5,076 nucleotides of DNA from Clostridium sp. Its GTDB lineage: Bacteria; Bacillota; Clostridia; Clostridiales; Clostridiaceae. This document shows, piece after piece, positions 4,295 to 5,076 of the stretch. Location: NCBI GenBank assembly GCA_018372555.1, contig JAHAIU010000216.1:1-5076 (forward strand), in the 5' to 3' direction. Position 1 is the first letter of the stretch; the number at the start of each line of letters is the position of its first letter. The notes beneath the pieces were generated by a model. It ran no database searches. It saw only the letters and a list, made by a program, of their open reading frames with translations, and was not told the DNA's origin. The translations under genes and the position numbers were made by a program.

Positions 4295-5076
4295 ATGAAA
4301 AAAATAATGATGAATACGCCATTAGTAGAAATGGACGGAGATGAAATGACAAGGATTCTTTGGGCTATGATTAAGGATGAATTGTTAAACCCTTTTATTG
4401 ATTTAAAAACAGAATATTATGACTTAGGTTTAGAATATAGAAATGAAACTAATGATAATGTTACTGTTTTAGCAGCAGAAGCAATAAAGACATATGGAGT
4501 TGGTGTTAAGTGTGCTACAATTACACCTAATGCTGCAAGAGTTAAGGAATATAATTTAAAGGAAATGTGGAAGAGCCCTAATGGAACTATTAGAGCAATT
4601 TTAGATGGTACTGTATTTAGAGCACCTATTATTATTGATTCTATTAAGCCTTATGTTAGAACTTGGGAAAAGCCAATAACTATTGCTAGACATGCCTATG
4701 GAGATGTTTATAGAGATGTTGAAATGAAAATTGAAGGTAATGGCAAGGCTGAATTAGTATTTACTAATGAAAACGGAGAAGAACAAAGGGAGCTTATCCA
4801 TGATTTTAAAGGGGATGGAGTACTTCTTGGAATGCATAACTTAAATAAATCTATTGAAAGTTTTGCAAGAAGCTGCTTTAACTTTGCAGTAGATACAAAA
4901 CAAGACTTATGGTTTGCAACTAAGGACACTATTTCTAAAAAATATGATCATACCTTTAAGGATATTTTCCAGGAAATATATGATAATGAGTATAAAACTA
5001 AATTTGAAGAGTTAAATATAGAATATTTCTACACTTTAATAGATGATGCTATAGCTAGAGTAATAAAGTCAAATGG
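4295..5076 (+). CDS. icd: Isocitrate dehydrogenase [NADP], dimeric eukaryote-like subfamily (5' part)
   Basis: The first 260 codons are open to the end of the window; the family is about 400 residues, so roughly a third is missing. The enzyme oxidatively decarboxylates isocitrate to 2-oxoglutarate in the cytoplasm, making NADPH. The sequence resembles the dimeric subfamily of human IDH1/2 rather than E. coli Icd: VEMDGDEMTRILW (11-23), DLGLEYRNETND (43-54), VGVKCATITPNAARV (69-83), MWKSPNGTIR (91-100), GTVFRAPII (105-113), ARHAYGDVYRD (131-141), FARSCF (190-195) and LIDDAIA (248-254). Substrate-binding residues T77, S94, R100, R109, R132 and the catalytic Y139 are present at the same numbers as in human IDH1. 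K210 and D250/D251 correspond to the human catalytic lysine and metal-binding aspartate. The gene has its own promoter. In fermentative clostridia this enzyme serves glutamate synthesis in a partial TCA pathway. NADP rather than NAD preference is inferred from the subfamily, since the deciding residues lie beyond the window. Confidence 0.97.
   Translation, partial: MKKIMMNTPLVEMDGDEMTRILWAMIKDELLNPFIDLKTEYYDLGLEYRNETNDNVTVLAAEAIKTYGVGVKCATITPNAARVKEYNLKEMWKSPNGTIRAILDGTVFRAPIIIDSIKPYVRTWEKPITIARHAYGDVYRDVEMKIEGNGKAELVFTNENGEEQRELIHDFKGDGVLLGMHNLNKSIESFARSCFNFAVDTKQDLWFATKDTISKKYDHTFKDIFQEIYDNEYKTKFEELNIEYFYTLIDDAIARVIKSN

Noticed and set aside
4307..4312. Alternative icd starts at the in-frame ATGs 4307 and 4310
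   Set aside because: The ATG at 4295 has the G-rich ribosome binding site at the right distance; the later ATGs do not.
4708..4929. 73-codon open frame on the minus strand
   Set aside because: It lies wholly antisense to the strongly conserved isocitrate dehydrogenase coding region and has no ribosome binding site or recognisable protein features.

Overview
This window is AT-rich (about 30% GC by eye, not counted) and carries seven genes, all on the + strand. The low GC, strong purine-rich ribosome binding sites, frequent GTG/TTG starts and A/T-ending codons point to a low-GC Firmicute, most likely Clostridium sensu lato. I cannot name the species. There are no RNA genes, insertion sequences, CRISPR arrays or phage genes, and no stretch over 300 bases lacks a gene.

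Region 1 (1-1664) is the 3' end of an oligopeptide/dipeptide ABC transporter operon. It holds the C-terminal part of the first ATPase (OppD/DppD type), the complete second ATPase (OppF/DppF type, overlapping it by 8 nt), and a small three-helix membrane protein of unknown function 22 nt downstream. Both ATPases end in the same five-cysteine pattern, which fits an iron-sulfur cluster.

Region 2 (1665-2143) is a self-contained unit: a near-consensus sigma-A promoter (1728-1756), a 92-residue membrane protein with an acidic tail, and a strong intrinsic terminator. The promoter lies exactly where a longer upstream TTG start would put coding sequence, so the gene should start at the ATG at 1806.

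Region 3 (2087-4178) is a LysR-type regulator of the CysL/YeiE type followed in tandem by a YeiH-family (UPF0324) membrane protein, a putative sulfate/sulfite exporter. The likely lysR promoter overlaps the preceding terminator hairpin. The 99-nt gap before yeiH holds a T-N11-A dyad, a second dyad two helical turns away, a TATAAT box with a poor -35, and a perfect 12-bp inverted repeat that spans the -10 and reaches the ribosome binding site. This layout fits activation of yeiH by the neighbouring LysR protein in response to an unknown, possibly sulfur-containing, ligand.

Region 4 (4179-5076) has its own promoter, an unusual seven-G Shine-Dalgarno region, and the first 260 codons of an NADP-type isocitrate dehydrogenase of the dimeric, eukaryote-like subfamily. 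The gene runs off the window. In a fermentative Clostridium it would mainly supply 2-oxoglutarate for glutamate synthesis.

I saw no clearly new multi-gene system. The most notable items are the regulatory architecture of the lysR-yeiH pair, the overlapping terminator and promoter at 2087-2143, and the two uncharacterised small membrane proteins.
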